A DNA stretch of 64,000 nt from Moringa oleifera. Its lineage: Eukaryota; Streptophyta; Magnoliopsida; Brassicales; Moringaceae. The stretch is from positions 2,899,501 through 2,963,500 of the forward strand of contig JAJFZO010000028.1 of the NCBI GenBank assembly GCA_021397835.1. The letters are read 5' to 3'. Position 1 is the first letter of the stretch, and each line of letters begins with the position of its first letter. The position numbers and the translations under genes were made by a program. The notes below the pieces were generated by a model. The model did no database searches. It was not told the DNA's origin and was given only the letters and a program-made list of their open reading frames with translations. Shown one piece after another: positions 35,091 through 47,508 of the stretch.

Positions 35091-36115
35091 TCCAATTCAT
35101 TGCACTCTTTGGTTGTAATTGTAGAGCCAATGGAAAAGGGTATAGAAATAAGGTCTCTCATGTGCTATAAGGCCTAAAAAGTATTGGTAAGGCAACAAGT
35201 GCAGTTAAAGGAAATAAATGCAAGTTTGAATCATGACATAGAAGATTAGGGAATGTTAATGAAAAAATACTCTAAGGATTGAGTAAATAAGATTAGTAGC
35301 TGGACAAAAAAAAAAAAAAAACCACTTAAGCTTTATAAGTAATGCATCTTAGGTAAGTAGAATAAGCCTAAATAAGCATGGAATTAACAAATAAAGGGGA
35401 ATTTTGGATTATGTTCATGTTGATCTCTAAGGCCTAGAAAAAAACTCTAAAATATAGAGGTGTACAGTATTTCTTATTCATAGTATTACTTAATTTAAAT
35501 ATTTTGAATTTATCTATTAAATGTCAATTTTTTTTGTTTTAAGAGTGGAATTGAAAAACTTTAATGGAGAATAATAGAGAGAAGTTAAAAGTTTTAAGAA
35601 TAAGTAATGAATTAGAAGTCTATAATATTATAGTTGATAAATTCAATAATGAAAATGATACTGTAAGGCACAAATCAATCAAGAGACTCTACAACATACT
35701 AGGTTAAATAGACGAAGAATTAGACATTAATGAATAGGTTAAATGCACGCTCTTCCAAACTGACCTAAGCAACACATTTTCAGGTAAAGCTATCATCATA
35801 ATCATATATCTTGCAAAAAGATTACGTCCTAAAGTTATAGGCCTAAAAACTCCAAAAGAGATATGGAGTTAAAAGCCTCAAAGATTGGATCACCTAGAGG
35901 TTTTTACTATGTTTAGCTTATACATATAAAAGAAAAAGGAGGTGAAAGTTAAAATTTCTAAAATGCATCTCTAGGGTGCCTTGAAAGTGTATAAGGTAAA
36001 GAGTATATAAAGGCTGGTGGGGTTGTAAAACCTTTATTAGTAAAGTGTCACATTTGGCAAATATAACTTAATATATATTGCATAATAATGTTTTTCCTCA
36101 AGATTTTACCATACT
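35090..36115 (+). pseudogene. Copia (Ty1) pol remnant: pre-integrase and integrase region
   Basis: Heavily mutated, but landmarks follow the Copia order across shifting frames. 'RLGNVNEKIL' near 35,235 matches the RLGHMSEKGL block of the gag-pre-integrase domain. A 'TKGILDYVHVDL'-like stretch lies near 35,395. 'SGKAIIIIIYLAKRLRPKVI' and 'GLKTPKEIW' near 35,780-35,870 correspond to the integrase segment normally reading WGEAV..AAYLINR.P....KTP.E. 'KFLKCISR' and 'SVTFGKYNLIY' near 35,960-36,075 correspond to the KCIFLGY and RDVTF blocks. No reverse transcriptase is visible afterwards. It is a dead fragment, on the opposite strand to the Copia trace at 32.5 kb. Confidence 0.6.
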
Positions 36116-39100
36116 TATAGAGCATATGCTGAATTCTAGAGAATTTGCTTTCATATTGAAGTTGCCTTGACCTTACTGCTATAGCCAACATCTACAACTA
36201 AACCCATTGGGCAAAGTAGACAACTCATTTTGATTTCTTCTTAATTGAGTTTCTCTAGTCTCATTCTTTTTTATGTTCTTTACATTCTTGTTTCTTGTTC
36301 TTGGTTGGGATATTGTCTAGCTCGCTTTTCCTTTTAAGGCTTTAGGATTTTTAGTATAAACAAAGACAATACTACCCTTAACAACATTATAGAGGCTAAA
36401 CTTAATCCTACTAATATAGGATAAAAGTAACGGTAGTTATATGTTGACAAGGAATCTCTCAAAGTTGGGTTAAGGTTGTAATGTTATTTCCCAGAACTAC
36501 CTTTGTCATGAATATAAACATAAGTCTCATCCAATTCACCTCGAACAATCAGTGTTTCATAATAGTATTGATGACCATGTTATGCAATCTATATGATGAA
36601 ATGTATAATCCAACTTTCATTTTGTTTAAAAAAGCACCTTAAGGGCACAATTAAGGTTATAAATTTCTGATATATCAACTCGTAATCCTTATTTAGTTTT
36701 AAGGTTAGAGAGATCTTTTCTTCTTATAAAGGATAGAAGTTTGGATATTTATACCCATCCTAGGAAGTTAATGTCTAACTTCAAGATCTTGGGTCCTTTT
36801 TCTTCCACCGACTAGGATCCTCATGGTTATCCATCCATACTTGTTCAATCACTTGGTCGAAAGTTGATTTTACTCTGATTTTAATCACAAAAATTAATGG
36901 CTTGTTTGACATCTATTCTAAAAATAGTTTTTTTTAAACCAAAAATCAAAAAAATTGTTTGATAAAATTGTTTTATAAAAGTTAATTCTTAAAATAATTT
37001 TGTTTTTTAATTTTAAAAACAAAAAAGAGAGAAAATCCTAAAGTTGTTTTTGCTCCTTTTTAAAAAAAAAAATTTGCAAAAGAAATGTTTTCATTAATGG
37101 CATAATTGTAATTATTAATTATTTCAAAGAACTTTAAAACATTGTTTTTAAAATAATATTATCAAACAAGTTTTTTTCTTTTTTTAAAAAATAATTCTTA
37201 AAATTTATTTTGAAAAATAATTTTCTAAAACAAAAAAACTAGAACACAATCAAATAGGCCCTTAAGGCTCTCCCATTAAGAGTTTCACTACTCAATCTTC
37301 TCAAAAGTCACCTACCAAAGGCCTCATTACTTTATCTTCTTAAAGCTTCCCCACTTGGAGCCCTACATGAGAGTGTTCTGTGGCGAGTTCATGTTGCTTA
37401 ATGCATTAGGCAATCCACATTAGTCTTATAAAGGTAAGATCTCTTTTTTTTTTTTTTTATGTTTAGGGTTATTTTAAGAAAAAGACATTTATTAGCCTAA
37501 ATTTAAGGATGAAGGGTTTAACATGGTAGATCATGGTCAACCTTTTTCCTTTCATGCTTGTTCTCCTTTTAGTGCTAACTTCTATCTTTTTTTGGTTTGT
37601 AAATGGTGTCATTCTTCTGTAGGAATAGTTTGATGTCTTGACCTAAGCTAACGGAAGACACAACCATGGACGGACCTTAAATGGCACTAAGAGGTCTTAG
37701 TCCCAAGCTAGGGATCTTTCCCATCCTATTGTTGCATAGCCAATCTTTATTGCTCCTCTCATGATAAGAAAAATCGAGTCCATTAGCATGTTAACACTAA
37801 TGAGGAAGAAAAAAACTAAAGGGGCAAGCCCAAGCTAATAAAAGAAAGTGTAAGATGGCTTCCTTGGATGATGATGAGGTCCAAGTCTTAGCAGACTAGA
37901 TCCTCAGTTTATAAACCAATAAAGGAGCTTAGACATGGCTCTAAAAATCCCACTTTTCTCCTGCATTCATGTTAGTATGATTGTCTCTGCTCCTCATGTC
38001 TCGTATATTCTATTTCATCAAATGAACCTAAAAAAGTATCAAGGGGAGATAAAAGACATAGAAAATAGCAAAGTACATGAGACATTGATTTTAATTTTGA
38101 GTAATTATACACTAAACTTTTCTTTATGAGATGTTTAAGTAAAGTCATCACCTAATTATTATTATGTGATGATGTCTGCATTACTAGAAAGGTAATATAG
38201 AGAATTTAAATTGTTGATATTTAATCAATCAAAATACTACATGATTATGAAACTATGAAAAGTTTATTAATCTTTTAGATGAAGATATAGATTTCTTTTC
38301 CACATTAAAGAAAGATCTATCTTCAGTTGAAGGAATGCTGATTATGCTACTTTTTAATGCACATAATGATTTGGGGCATAGAAGTAGGACTGTTATTGAT
38401 TTTTGTTTAAAACAAGTCTACTTTTCCTTTTTTAATCATTGAGCTCTGTTTTGATTTCTCAAATAAGGTAGTTACAATATGAAGCATGTGTCATGGGTAT
38501 TCAAGTAATAATGACATGTATAAATAAGCTTCTAGTATTTAAGAACTCATTATCAATAATTCATCAAATAAATGGGGAATCGAAAATAAGAAACCTAACA
38601 TTTGTCTCCTATAATTAATACCTAACACAGTCAATTAAAGTTTTTTTAGGCAATCTTATTTCATTATGTGTTGAAGAAAATTATCAGTTGACTGATCTGT
38701 TACCAACAATAGTTATGATGTTTATATGGATTTCTAAAATTAGATTCAACCAATCAAAGTTGAAAAATGAGACCTACTAGCTTATTGCATGTGTATAAGT
38801 GAACAAACAAAAAATCTTGGTACTATGATATCAAGCAATATATGAAAAATAAAGATATTTTCCTAGGATCTGAAAGGTACAAACATAATATCTAGAAATT
38901 AACCATTAGATTTTTTTTTTTTAGATGCTTTGTTACAGAAACTATGATTATGATTTGAAGGCATATTGACTTCATAGAAGCAACAAATAATATTAGGGGA
39001 AAATTTATAAAGGAATTTATGGCACACATATACATTGACAAGGGCTCAAATTGGTAATATTAGCTAACAATGGAATTTGACTACATCGATTATGCAAGAA

Positions 39101-41885
39101 TATGTTACAAGTGCTAGAATTATGTTGATCAAGGCCATATTTTCTCAACTCCATTGCAAGTCATGGTAACACATTGGTCGTTCTCCCAACTACATTACGT
39201 CTTATGTAACTTAAGGCATCACAGCTAGTCACTAATATGTTCTCATCAAAAGAATAATCACATGAAAAAATTTGGATAACAATAAGATAAAATTGTTTGT
39301 CCAATTGAAAACCTAGCATCTTAATTTTCCAATCTTACCTCCAATGAGAATATTTTTGAAAAAAAAGAAACAAAAAGCATCCGAAGATGACATGAGATCC
39401 TCCCATTCTTCATTCATTATTATCTCACACTAGTATGAACTTACACAAGGCTAACTTCCTTTTTTTCTAAGTATATGTAATAGAAGCATTGTTGGCTTTT
39501 GAGGTTGCCATTCCTCAAGATTTAAATGGAAAATATTAGAAGAAGAAGGATAGGTTTAGCCTTTATATGAACTACTAAAGAAAAAACAATGGACAACACT
39601 TTGCTAAAGGTAACTTTATAAAGGAAACAAAGAGTTATTGAGGGGCATGCAATTAGAAACTTTGCCCTAGTGTCATTAGGAAGAAGATTCAGTGTTGAAG
39701 AAAATTCTTGTGTTCCTAAAATATCATAATGGGAACTGGACTCCAAATAATAATAGCCCTTGTATGGTAAACAATATATTCTTTGATGGTATATTAATTT
39801 TGTCTAGCATGGATTTGAACTACCTAATCAAATTAACTTGTAAGTTATGAAGAAATATTTTGCTTAGGAGACTTCAACAAACTCTTGTATGAAAATCAAC
39901 CTAAAATTGGCTTAAAAAAAAAGAAGATATTGCCTAAGGTAACGAATTCATCGTTTTCAAACTGATTGTGTAAGCCACTATCCCTTTACTACCTCTATTG
40001 TATATTCTTCCTACATTCTGCCTACTCTTGTCAAATGATATTTTCTCTCATTGCTTGGATATTGTACATGACCAATGTACCACATTTTTTTTCTATTCCT
40101 TGAAAATTTGCATTTTTCACATACTTATGATTCTAAATGATTGAGTTAAAAAGATGTTCTAGCGATCACTAGAACAATAATATGCATCACATGTGGCAAT
40201 AATAATAATAAAATTAATAAAAAAACAAAGAAAAAAATTCCAATGGAAGCATGTAATGCTCATGATAAGGATCACATAGCATGCTAAAGGTCACTTGTTA
40301 AAGTTTTTGGTAGTTAAGAACCAAAGAATTGTAACTAATTTTGTGTTATTTTATATATAAGATGGTATAAAGAAGGAAAAAGTAAGAAAATATCTCATTT
40401 TGAAACCTCACATAATATGATCAAGAATCTATGATAAAATCTCCGAAGTTAAGAACAAAATACTATTTTTCATGACACATATTATAAATTGAACAAAACC
40501 TGTTCAAAAGAAAAATTCATGAAAAATGACAACTTAAAATATTTTGGCTCGTCTTTTTAATTGGTAATTCTTTGGCTTCATAGTTTATGACTTTCTTCTT
40601 CACATGTTCTAAGAAAGCGCAAAAGAATTTATGTGACAATTTTTTAAAAAAAATTATTAATATTTTATTAGTGAAGTAGAGTTTCGATCTAAGATTTTTT
40701 TTGATGTATAATTGAGCAAAAAATTTATGAAAATAAAGAAAAAACTGATGTTCTTTTTTCACAATAAAAGTTTTGTTGACACTTGTATTTCATAAATCCT
40801 TCATCCATGACAATACATCAAATAAGTAGAACAATACATTTTTTCACATCATTATTTACATTCAAATCTAGCATCGCATTATATATTTAATAAACATCCT
40901 TAATGTGCAATAAGTACCAAAAGTCATGATAAAAATTATACCTCATGTTTTTATTAGAAGCACTTTTTGTAAAGTTACTTGGAATTTATTATTAGACTAA
41001 ACCCAACCACTTGGCTCTAACATAATTATGCCAAAGCATTTGTCATCACCTATTTCATGTTATATAAAATTGAATATATCCTTTTACGTTATACCATAAT
41101 CAACCCATTGCATCTGCAAACATATACTTATTAATTTTGCTTATGTTATTATTAATGCATTGCACAACACTTTTGGTAGCACCAGTAACACATATTACAA
41201 AAAAAAAAAAAAAAAAATCCCCACCTATGCTACAACTATCAAAATTTAATTTCTCAATCTTCTATCATGAAAAGTAATGCTTGTAATCAAGGAATAGTAA
41301 CATCCCAATCTAACAAGATCGGCCAATAGCATATTTTAGTGAAGCACTCAAACAACCTTATTTATCATTATCCATCTCTGAGAAAAAGGTGATGATTATT
41401 ATGAAAGCAATTAGAAAGTGGAGTTCTTATCTATTAAAAAGAGCATTCATTGTCAGAATAGGCCCACGTCAGCTCAGGCACATGGGCTACCGAAACTAAT
41501 GAATTATGATTATGTTATTCAATACCAAAGAGATAAAAAAAATTAAGAGGTAAAAGCTTTATCAAGAAACACAGAATTCCACTGAAATGTGTCACCTTGC
41601 CAAGTCTTGATTGGTGGGTAATACTTCAGAGGAAAGTACAACATGATCCTTATTATTCACCTAGATCAAAATCTTTTTTTCTACTGAGTCTTATCTGTTA
41701 AGATATGGCATGTGACCTAAAAAAGGAAAGGATTTGTTTGGGTTTTAATTCTACACTAATTTCTTTATTGCTAGCTGAAAATCATGTTACATCAGTTGAG
41801 GACTCTAAGCCGATTGCCACGTGACTTCTCTTAGGCAAGTATGCGTTCGACAGTCAAGATTGACGTCATAGAGTGATATTTACCA
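36116..41885. other. AT-rich DNA, no supported gene apart from a MITE-like insertion
   Basis: No gene or further transposon protein is identifiable. Homopolymer runs are frequent (for example 37,443-37,458 and 41,199-41,217). The small frames at 37,935-38,129 plus and 39,522-39,746 minus have no recognised relatives. The MITE-like insertion at 36.9 kb is listed separately. Confidence 0.4.
36898..37263. mobile_element. MITE-like element (hAT-type TIR)
   Basis: The left end 'tggcttgtttgacatct' and the reverse of the right end, 'gggcctatttgattgtg', match at 9 of the first 12 positions. The interior is a long, A/T-rich, partly self-complementary series of 'ttttaaaaataatttt' variants. The 'GGCCTGTTTGG'-type terminus is common among dicot hAT-derived MITEs. 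No convincing target duplication was found beyond 'TTAA' near both ends, so the exact limits are uncertain. Confidence 0.4.
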
Positions 41886-41889
41886 ATAT

Positions 41890-42870
41890 TGTAAATATGA
41901 CAAGGGTTGCCCAGACTCCCATGGTAATAATTCTATTATAATGGTGGTAGACCGATTGTTAAAATACGACCATTTTGCTACACTCAAACATCTCTACACG
42001 GCATAAACAATGGCCAAGGTCTTCATAGACTATATGGTACAGCTTCATGGGATAGCAACCTTAATTGTAAGCGATTGTGATCGAATATTTCTCATTACTT
42101 TTTGGAAGACACATTTTCAGTTGCACGACACCTCCCTTGAAATAAGTTTGAGTTGTCACTCATAAATGGATGGATAGACAAAAATCTTAAACTGGACCCT
42201 TGAATAATATTGCAGTGCTTCACTTTTGATTAGCTGTAAAAATGGATTGATTGGCTTTCTTGGGCCTAATATAGTTATAACACTATAGCTCATTGTTGGA
42301 CCAAATAGCCTCCTTTAAAGTCATTTGCTCCTACCTTTCATGCTATCCTATATTTCGGCAACCATAAAGGTACAGTTGTTGATAAACCATTAAAAAGTCA
42401 GGTGACCATCTTGAAAGAACTACACTATAACTTGGTAAAGGCTCAAAATCGGATGAAAACTAAAGTGGATAAAAGAAGGTGTGAAATCACCGTTAATATT
42501 GGTGGGTATGTTCTACTTCACTTATAGACTTGCAAGCAAAATTCCATGGTAAGTAGGACCTCCAAGAATATCTACCCGATATTTTAGTTAGTGCCATGTT
42601 TCCCAATAAGTTAGGTTGGCTGCTTATCGATTAAAACTTCATGATAGGGCTAATGTACATGATATTTTCCATGTTAGTCTTCTGAAGAAATGTTTAAGTA
42701 TACTTCCTAAAGTTATTGCAATGTTGTTTGTTCTTATCATCAATAACTTGAATATGTTTTGGGAACCCATATCATCATTAAAGGAAAATATTGGTCGAAG
42801 GCTAAAATTTTATTCAAATGGATGGATTCACAATATCCAGGATGCTAAGTGCCAATACTTCATTTTGTGA
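41890..42870 (+). pseudogene. Ty3/gypsy (chromovirus-type) integrase C-terminal part and chromodomain remnant
   Basis: Readable blocks are 'IIMVVDRLLKYDHFATLKHL', 'MAKVFIDYMVQLHGIATLIV', 'SDCDRIFLITFWKTHF' and 'MDGQTKILNWTLE', the retroviral-type integrase core in which the catalytic Glu of QTE is Lys. Later come 'AAYRLKLHDRANVHDIFHVS' and 'LLKKC' (42,616 onward), the end of the integrase, and 'WEPISSLKENIGRR', which corresponds to the start of the chromodomain of Tekay/Reina-type elements. Reverse transcriptase and RNase H are not found upstream. Many stops make it dead. It precedes the Tat-like array but is probably from a different lineage, since Tat elements lack a chromodomain. Confidence 0.7.
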
Positions 42871-42924
42871 AAATTAAAAAAAAAAAATGGCTTTATAAAG
42901 TGCCATGCCAAACAAGTTACGAGA

Positions 42925-43195
42925 GAAATGTTGTTAAGGTGGCAGTGCGGGCAGACTCTTTGTGGTAGGAAGTGCTGTTAAGGTAATAGTTCTGGCAAAC
43001 GCTTCTGTGGTAGCAAGTGTTGTTGAGGTTGCAGTTCAAGCAGACACCCTGGGATGACAAGTGCTGCTGAGATGACAAGTCAAAGAAGCACTCTATGGTA
43101 ACAAGTGTTACTAAAGTGGCAAGTTAAGGGCATCTTGTGGTGGTAGGCACTGCTGAGGATGCAGACCAGTTTCTACCTGGCGGTAGCTCAATGAC
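42925..43195 (+). repeat. Degenerate ~44-bp minisatellite, about six units
   Basis: Units of 42-45 bp begin with variants of 'tgttaaggtggcagtgcgg' and end with 'gtggtagcaagtgc'. They differ from each other at many positions. The array lies between the chromovirus remnant and the antisense ORF and is richer in G than the flanks. No conserved frame was found across it. Confidence 0.65.
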
Positions 43196-43369
43196 CTCTA
43201 CAAGATTTTAGACTAGAAAGCTATCTTTTAAGAGAAAATTAAAAAGAAAAGGAGTGAGGACAAGAGGACACTGTTCATTTTTTATTTTTTATTTTTTGTA
43301 ACCCAAATTTCATTAAAAAATCAAGAAAATTTACATGAAAAACATAACAAAGAAATTACAATTTAGGGT

Positions 43370-45225
43370 TCTGCTGCTTCCTTATTAATTTCAGACAAAC
43401 TTTGAGAAAGAGTTAGCTTAGAGAAGGAATCAGGCTTTACAAAGAAAGCTGTTGCTGCTGGCGCTACCTTGATGAATCCTAAATCTAAATCAGATACTTA
43501 GACTTGAATTCTTCCTCGGTGACCCTCCCCGTATCCTAAAATATCTGCACTTGGCGTTTATAAGTTCACCAAGGTCAGCATTATCCTTGAAAGCCATTAA
43601 TTGCTCCCTTCCTTGCCCCCTCAAGTGCCTCCAAGTGCTGAGCCTTTAGAACTTCCTTCTCTGTAGCAGCTGAGACCCGACGCTGCTGCTACTTCTCCAA
43701 ACGCTCATTTTTAGCTGGCTAGAGCTGCAAAGCAGCTTCAGACTTTGCCTTCTCCACTTCGACCTTCTAAAGAGTAACTTCTTGCTATAGCTACTTTTTT
43801 TCAAAGTTAAAGTGGACAGGCCTTCTATATGGCATCCTTTGCCTTCTTCCATAAAGCGCCGGCAAAGGTACAGAGGGAATAATCTTGGAGGACCATAAAG
43901 GCATCATGAATAACCTGCCAAAGAAGAAAAAATCAATGTTGTAAAGATAAATTGAAAAAAAAAAAAAAAGAAGAGTCTTCAAAAGAAAGAAAAGAAATAA
44001 GAGAACTTACCTCAGCAAAATAAGCCATAAAGCTCTAGACTCTCTGCCTTTTCTCAATCGATGCTACCTCTTGAGCATTAGAAGATAATAGAGCCTCCTT
44101 CAAGAACTACTAAATGAGGTTGTTTCTTACCCCTCGAAAGTCGAGGATTACTCTATATTGGATTGAAATGAGTGAAGGTCAAGATCTTAGTAGGAAAAGG
44201 AGTCTAGGCACTTGGCTTTCACCAAAAATGCGATTATCTGACTCGAACCCCTAACAGAAGAATGGGGTGGGTTCTTCTCATCCTAGCTTTAATGGATCCA
44301 ATTTTTCTTTTACCTCCTGTCTCCCTTTCTTGAAATGCAATGACAACAAGGTTAATAATCATGCCAAATATTTTCAAAAGCATCTAAAAGGAATTCTACA
44401 ATTAAGGGAAATCAACTTGGGAGATCAGTAGATATGAAAGCTCTGCTTTGGGAAGTAAATCAATTATAGAAGCTACAAGGTGAAGCCTATAGCTGGGAGT
44501 GTAAGATTGGAGTGAGGAAGAAAAGTACCAAGAAAAATAGTCAGTGTCAGCTGATCTAGAAGCGGTAGGGCTTGAGGCATCAGCAGGCTTTGGTGGTTCA
44601 ACTAAAGGAGAATGAGATTCAACTACTATTGACTAACAGGTGTGCCATTGGCAGCACTAAACATGCGAAGGTATACGTCAGACAAGGATTTTGGGAGGAG
44701 TATGCTAACCCTTAACTTTGGGGGCTCATCACATTCATTGATCTTCCTAGGCAACTTGTTTGAGATTGCCCATAGGATGCTCAGCTTCAATTTCAGCGAG
44801 GACCTAGGTAGTCCAAGGCTAGTTTTTTTGGTGCTAAGATACCATAGACTAAAGTTATAACTGACAAAGGTATGTTGTCGCTTAACTTTGTAAAATTTGG
44901 AGAAGACCTGTAGGGTCAAAGGAAATTGAACTTCTAAACATTTAGCCACAAAAGCTGCCATGATGCATCACGAGTTGGGCAATAATTAAAAGGGAGATAC
45001 ACCAAAGAAAGAACATTCTTCTATAAAGAAAGGGTGCAAAGGATGTCACTGCCCTCCTTTTAAACATTTACCATAAACAAAAAAGGCCACTAGTTTGGGT
45101 GACCAAGGGCCCTCCTTTGCTTTGGAAAAGGCTATCTTAACTGCTTTAGGAATAGAGTAAAGCCTCCTAATCCTAAGAAGGTCATGGGTGGTGACATGTG
45201 AGGATCTTAGGTCGGCCATAGAGTC
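43370..45225 (-). pseudogene. Antisense ORF of a Tat-lineage Ty3/gypsy element, copy 1 (Transposase_28 domain, coiled-coil tail)
   Basis: On the minus strand, from about 45,220: 'MADLRSSHVTTHDLLRIRRL', then 'PLHPFFIEECSFFGVSP' (after a TGA), 'MAAFVAKCLEVQFPLTLQVF' and 'FSKFYKVKRQHTF' (to about 44,870). This is the PF04195 'putative gypsy-type transposon' domain. The tail is a degraded Lys/Glu-rich coiled coil (about 43,850-43,600, with 'VEVEKAKSEAALQL' and 'ATEKEVLKAQHLEAL') and a C-terminal block 'LGFIKVAPAATAFFVKP' near 43,470. Tat-lineage elements such as Grande and RIRE2 carry such an ORF in antisense between pol and the 3' LTR, which fits the LTR that starts at 45,442. Its function is unknown. 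Stops and frameshifts are present. Confidence 0.72.
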
Positions 45226-45441
45226 TAAAAGAAATACAAAGAGAAAATATGAATACTTACTGAGAAAAGGGTGCAATAGCAGCAGGTGTAGATACACATG
45301 TACTATGCAAGGATGCTAGATCCCAAAAACGAAAGTATAATTAGAGGAATAGAGAGAAAGGATTTCTAAGAAGAAAGGAGAAGTTTTAGAGAAGAAAATG
45401 GAATAGCCATTATGAAAGAAGCCATTGGGAAGAAGATGGGG

Positions 45442-46951
45442 TGCAAAAGAGCCATTAAACTCGATTTTGGACCTGCTTAAACCGGTTCAGAAGAAAGCTG
45501 CCATGTGGTAATTACTGAAGCCGTCATTTATGAAAATTGCTTTCTTATCAACCACATCATAATGGCTGAAGCTGCCACATTACATGAGAGGATTTAACTA
45601 GCCCACCACATGGCAACAGTGGAGATTGCCATGTCATCTCCTGTGCCATGATTCCTAAGAAGGACCTGCTAACACTCTCGTGGGCAGCGATTGAGGCTAC
45701 CATGTCATAAGCCCTATGAGAGAATGTTTTGATCTACCACGTGGCAACAGCCAAGGATTCTACGTAATAAGTGGTGGATTCTACAGCAACTTCTACTAGG
45801 TAGTGGAGAGGAGAATATGAACTAGCCAGGTGTCAGCAGTTAAAGTTGCCATATCATGGACAGCAAAGTCTCACAATAGCTTCCACCTAGAAACTAAAAA
45901 CAAGAATGAAGACCCACCAACTGTTAAGGTGCCACGTCATAGTAGCCAAACCCATCATGCGATGCGATAGGTCAAGCAAGTGAATGAGTGCCCATCATGT
46001 TGCCATGTGGCAGTAGCCTTAATTGTTCAGATATAGTCATTAAGAGGGAATCCCTGTGCACTAACCACATGTCAACGACTATAGTGTCTTGATCGGCCAC
46101 ATAGGTGATGCTAGCAGTATTGCCTACATCAAAAGTACCCAAGTTATAAAGGACAAAAACTCGATAACTTGTGTACAACCTTTCTTACTTTGCTAATGTG
46201 CACCATGAAGTTTCTATAAGCAGAGGCTAGGTTTCACATTTTTCGCAAGATTAACACATACTACAGACATACTTTTTGAGAAGCATATCAGCGAGATATT
46301 GGAGGAATTCAGCTATGGTTTTCAGCATTTTGTAGTTTTTTAAATTTTCTCTTGTAAAATTAAAATTTTATGAAATTTTATTTTAATGAAGCAGCAATCA
46401 ATTACTAAAATTATCTCTTATTTGTAATTTATTATTTGTAATTTATCTATATAATTTATTATTTCAAATTTAAAATAACACATTATTGCTTAAAAATAAG
46501 TAATCTTTTCATTTTGAAATTATTTAAAAATTATAAAATTTTATATTTTTAAAAGAAGTCTCTTTCAAATATTACTTATTTTGGAGAGAAAATGATAAAA
46601 CAATTGTGAAATTTCTTCCTCGACCTTAAAATGTTTCCTATAGTCTTTAGAATGGAGCAAGTGCGAAGTTTTAATTTTTTAAAAGATCTTATTTTTATGA
46701 ATAAAACATATATGAAACTCTAATTTTAAAACGAATAAGCAACTTTAGTACCAATTTTAGGCACTTCGTGGTGCTAATCCTTCCCTAATCCTAACCAACT
46801 TTTGAATCCAATTTTTCCAAGAAAATGAAGGAAGAAAGAGTAAGCTTTGTTTTTAAATGGTGGCCAATCATACCTAGATAATTGATGGTGACTTTTAAGT
46901 TTATTTTTCAAATTAATGGGGTTCATCCTAGTCGAGATCCCGATTGTGATA
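45442..46951 (+). repeat. LTR 1 of the Tat-like Ty3/gypsy array
   Basis: Begins TG after a purine-rich tract 'gggaagaagatgggg' and ends just before a primer-binding-site-like sequence, about 1.5 kb. It matches 51,745-53,299 along its length, with frequent substitutions and small indels. The first half has repeated 'ccacgtggcaacag...gccatgtca' blocks. A TATA-like 'ctataagcagagg' lies near 46,216. The terminal CA appears as TA. Confidence 0.7.
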
Positions 46952-46953
46952 GC

Positions 46954-46970
46954 TGGTGACTCCATCGGAG
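46954..46970 (+). promoter_or_regulatory. Primer-binding-site-like sequence after LTR 1
   Basis: 'tggtgactccatcggag' follows LTR 1 by two bases. At the equivalent place after LTR 2 (53,302) it is 'tagtgactctactaagga'. Plant Ty3/gypsy primer sites commonly begin TGGCGACTCC or TGGTGACTCC, so this is the expected tRNA-primed start of reverse transcription. Which tRNA is used cannot be settled here. Confidence 0.5.
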
Positions 46971-47508
46971 AGAACGTAGAAACTCTGGTTTCTTAAAATT
47001 CATGCCAATAGAGAGTTGCTTTGTTTATATATTTATTAGATTTCTTACGTCATGATATATCTCATGGTTATTTATTGCTTTAATATTTTCTTAGATAAGA
47101 ACCTCACACATAACTGTGGATAACATAAGGTCTAATACATGAGCTTTGCTGTTTGGAAGAGATACATGTAGCCATGTTCCCATAAGCATACTTCTCCTCT
47201 ACTTGAGCAAGTGAAATATATTATCAGAATGAACTTAGTTGCCTTTTCACTTCACAAATGTAAAGTGATGATAGGAATTCTAAGGTGCTTCATTTGTCCG
47301 ATAATGAACAATCTGGGAACCTTTAGAAACTATTCCCACCTTGTATATCCTAGCATGTAAATAACTTGAGTTGGAACCATGGCTAAAATTAGAACCTTCG
47401 AACCTTGTACGATATGAACAAAATGTTTATTATTGTTTTTATTGCATCATTAAATATTAGTTAAAAGTTCATCTTGTTTTCCTTCACCTTAGTTAGTTCT
47501 TGATAGAC

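Noticed and set aside
44642..44860. Plus-strand frame over the antisense ORF
   Set aside because: Shadow of the minus-strand Transposase_28-type domain, which has clear family blocks.
45972..46178. Minus-strand frame in LTR 1
   Set aside because: Lies in repeated LTR sequence; the equivalent region of LTR 2 does not keep it.
41890..46951. Integrase at 41.9-42.9 kb as the pol of the Tat-like element
   Set aside because: The C-terminus ends in a chromodomain-type segment, which Tat elements lack; more likely a separate chromovirus remnant.
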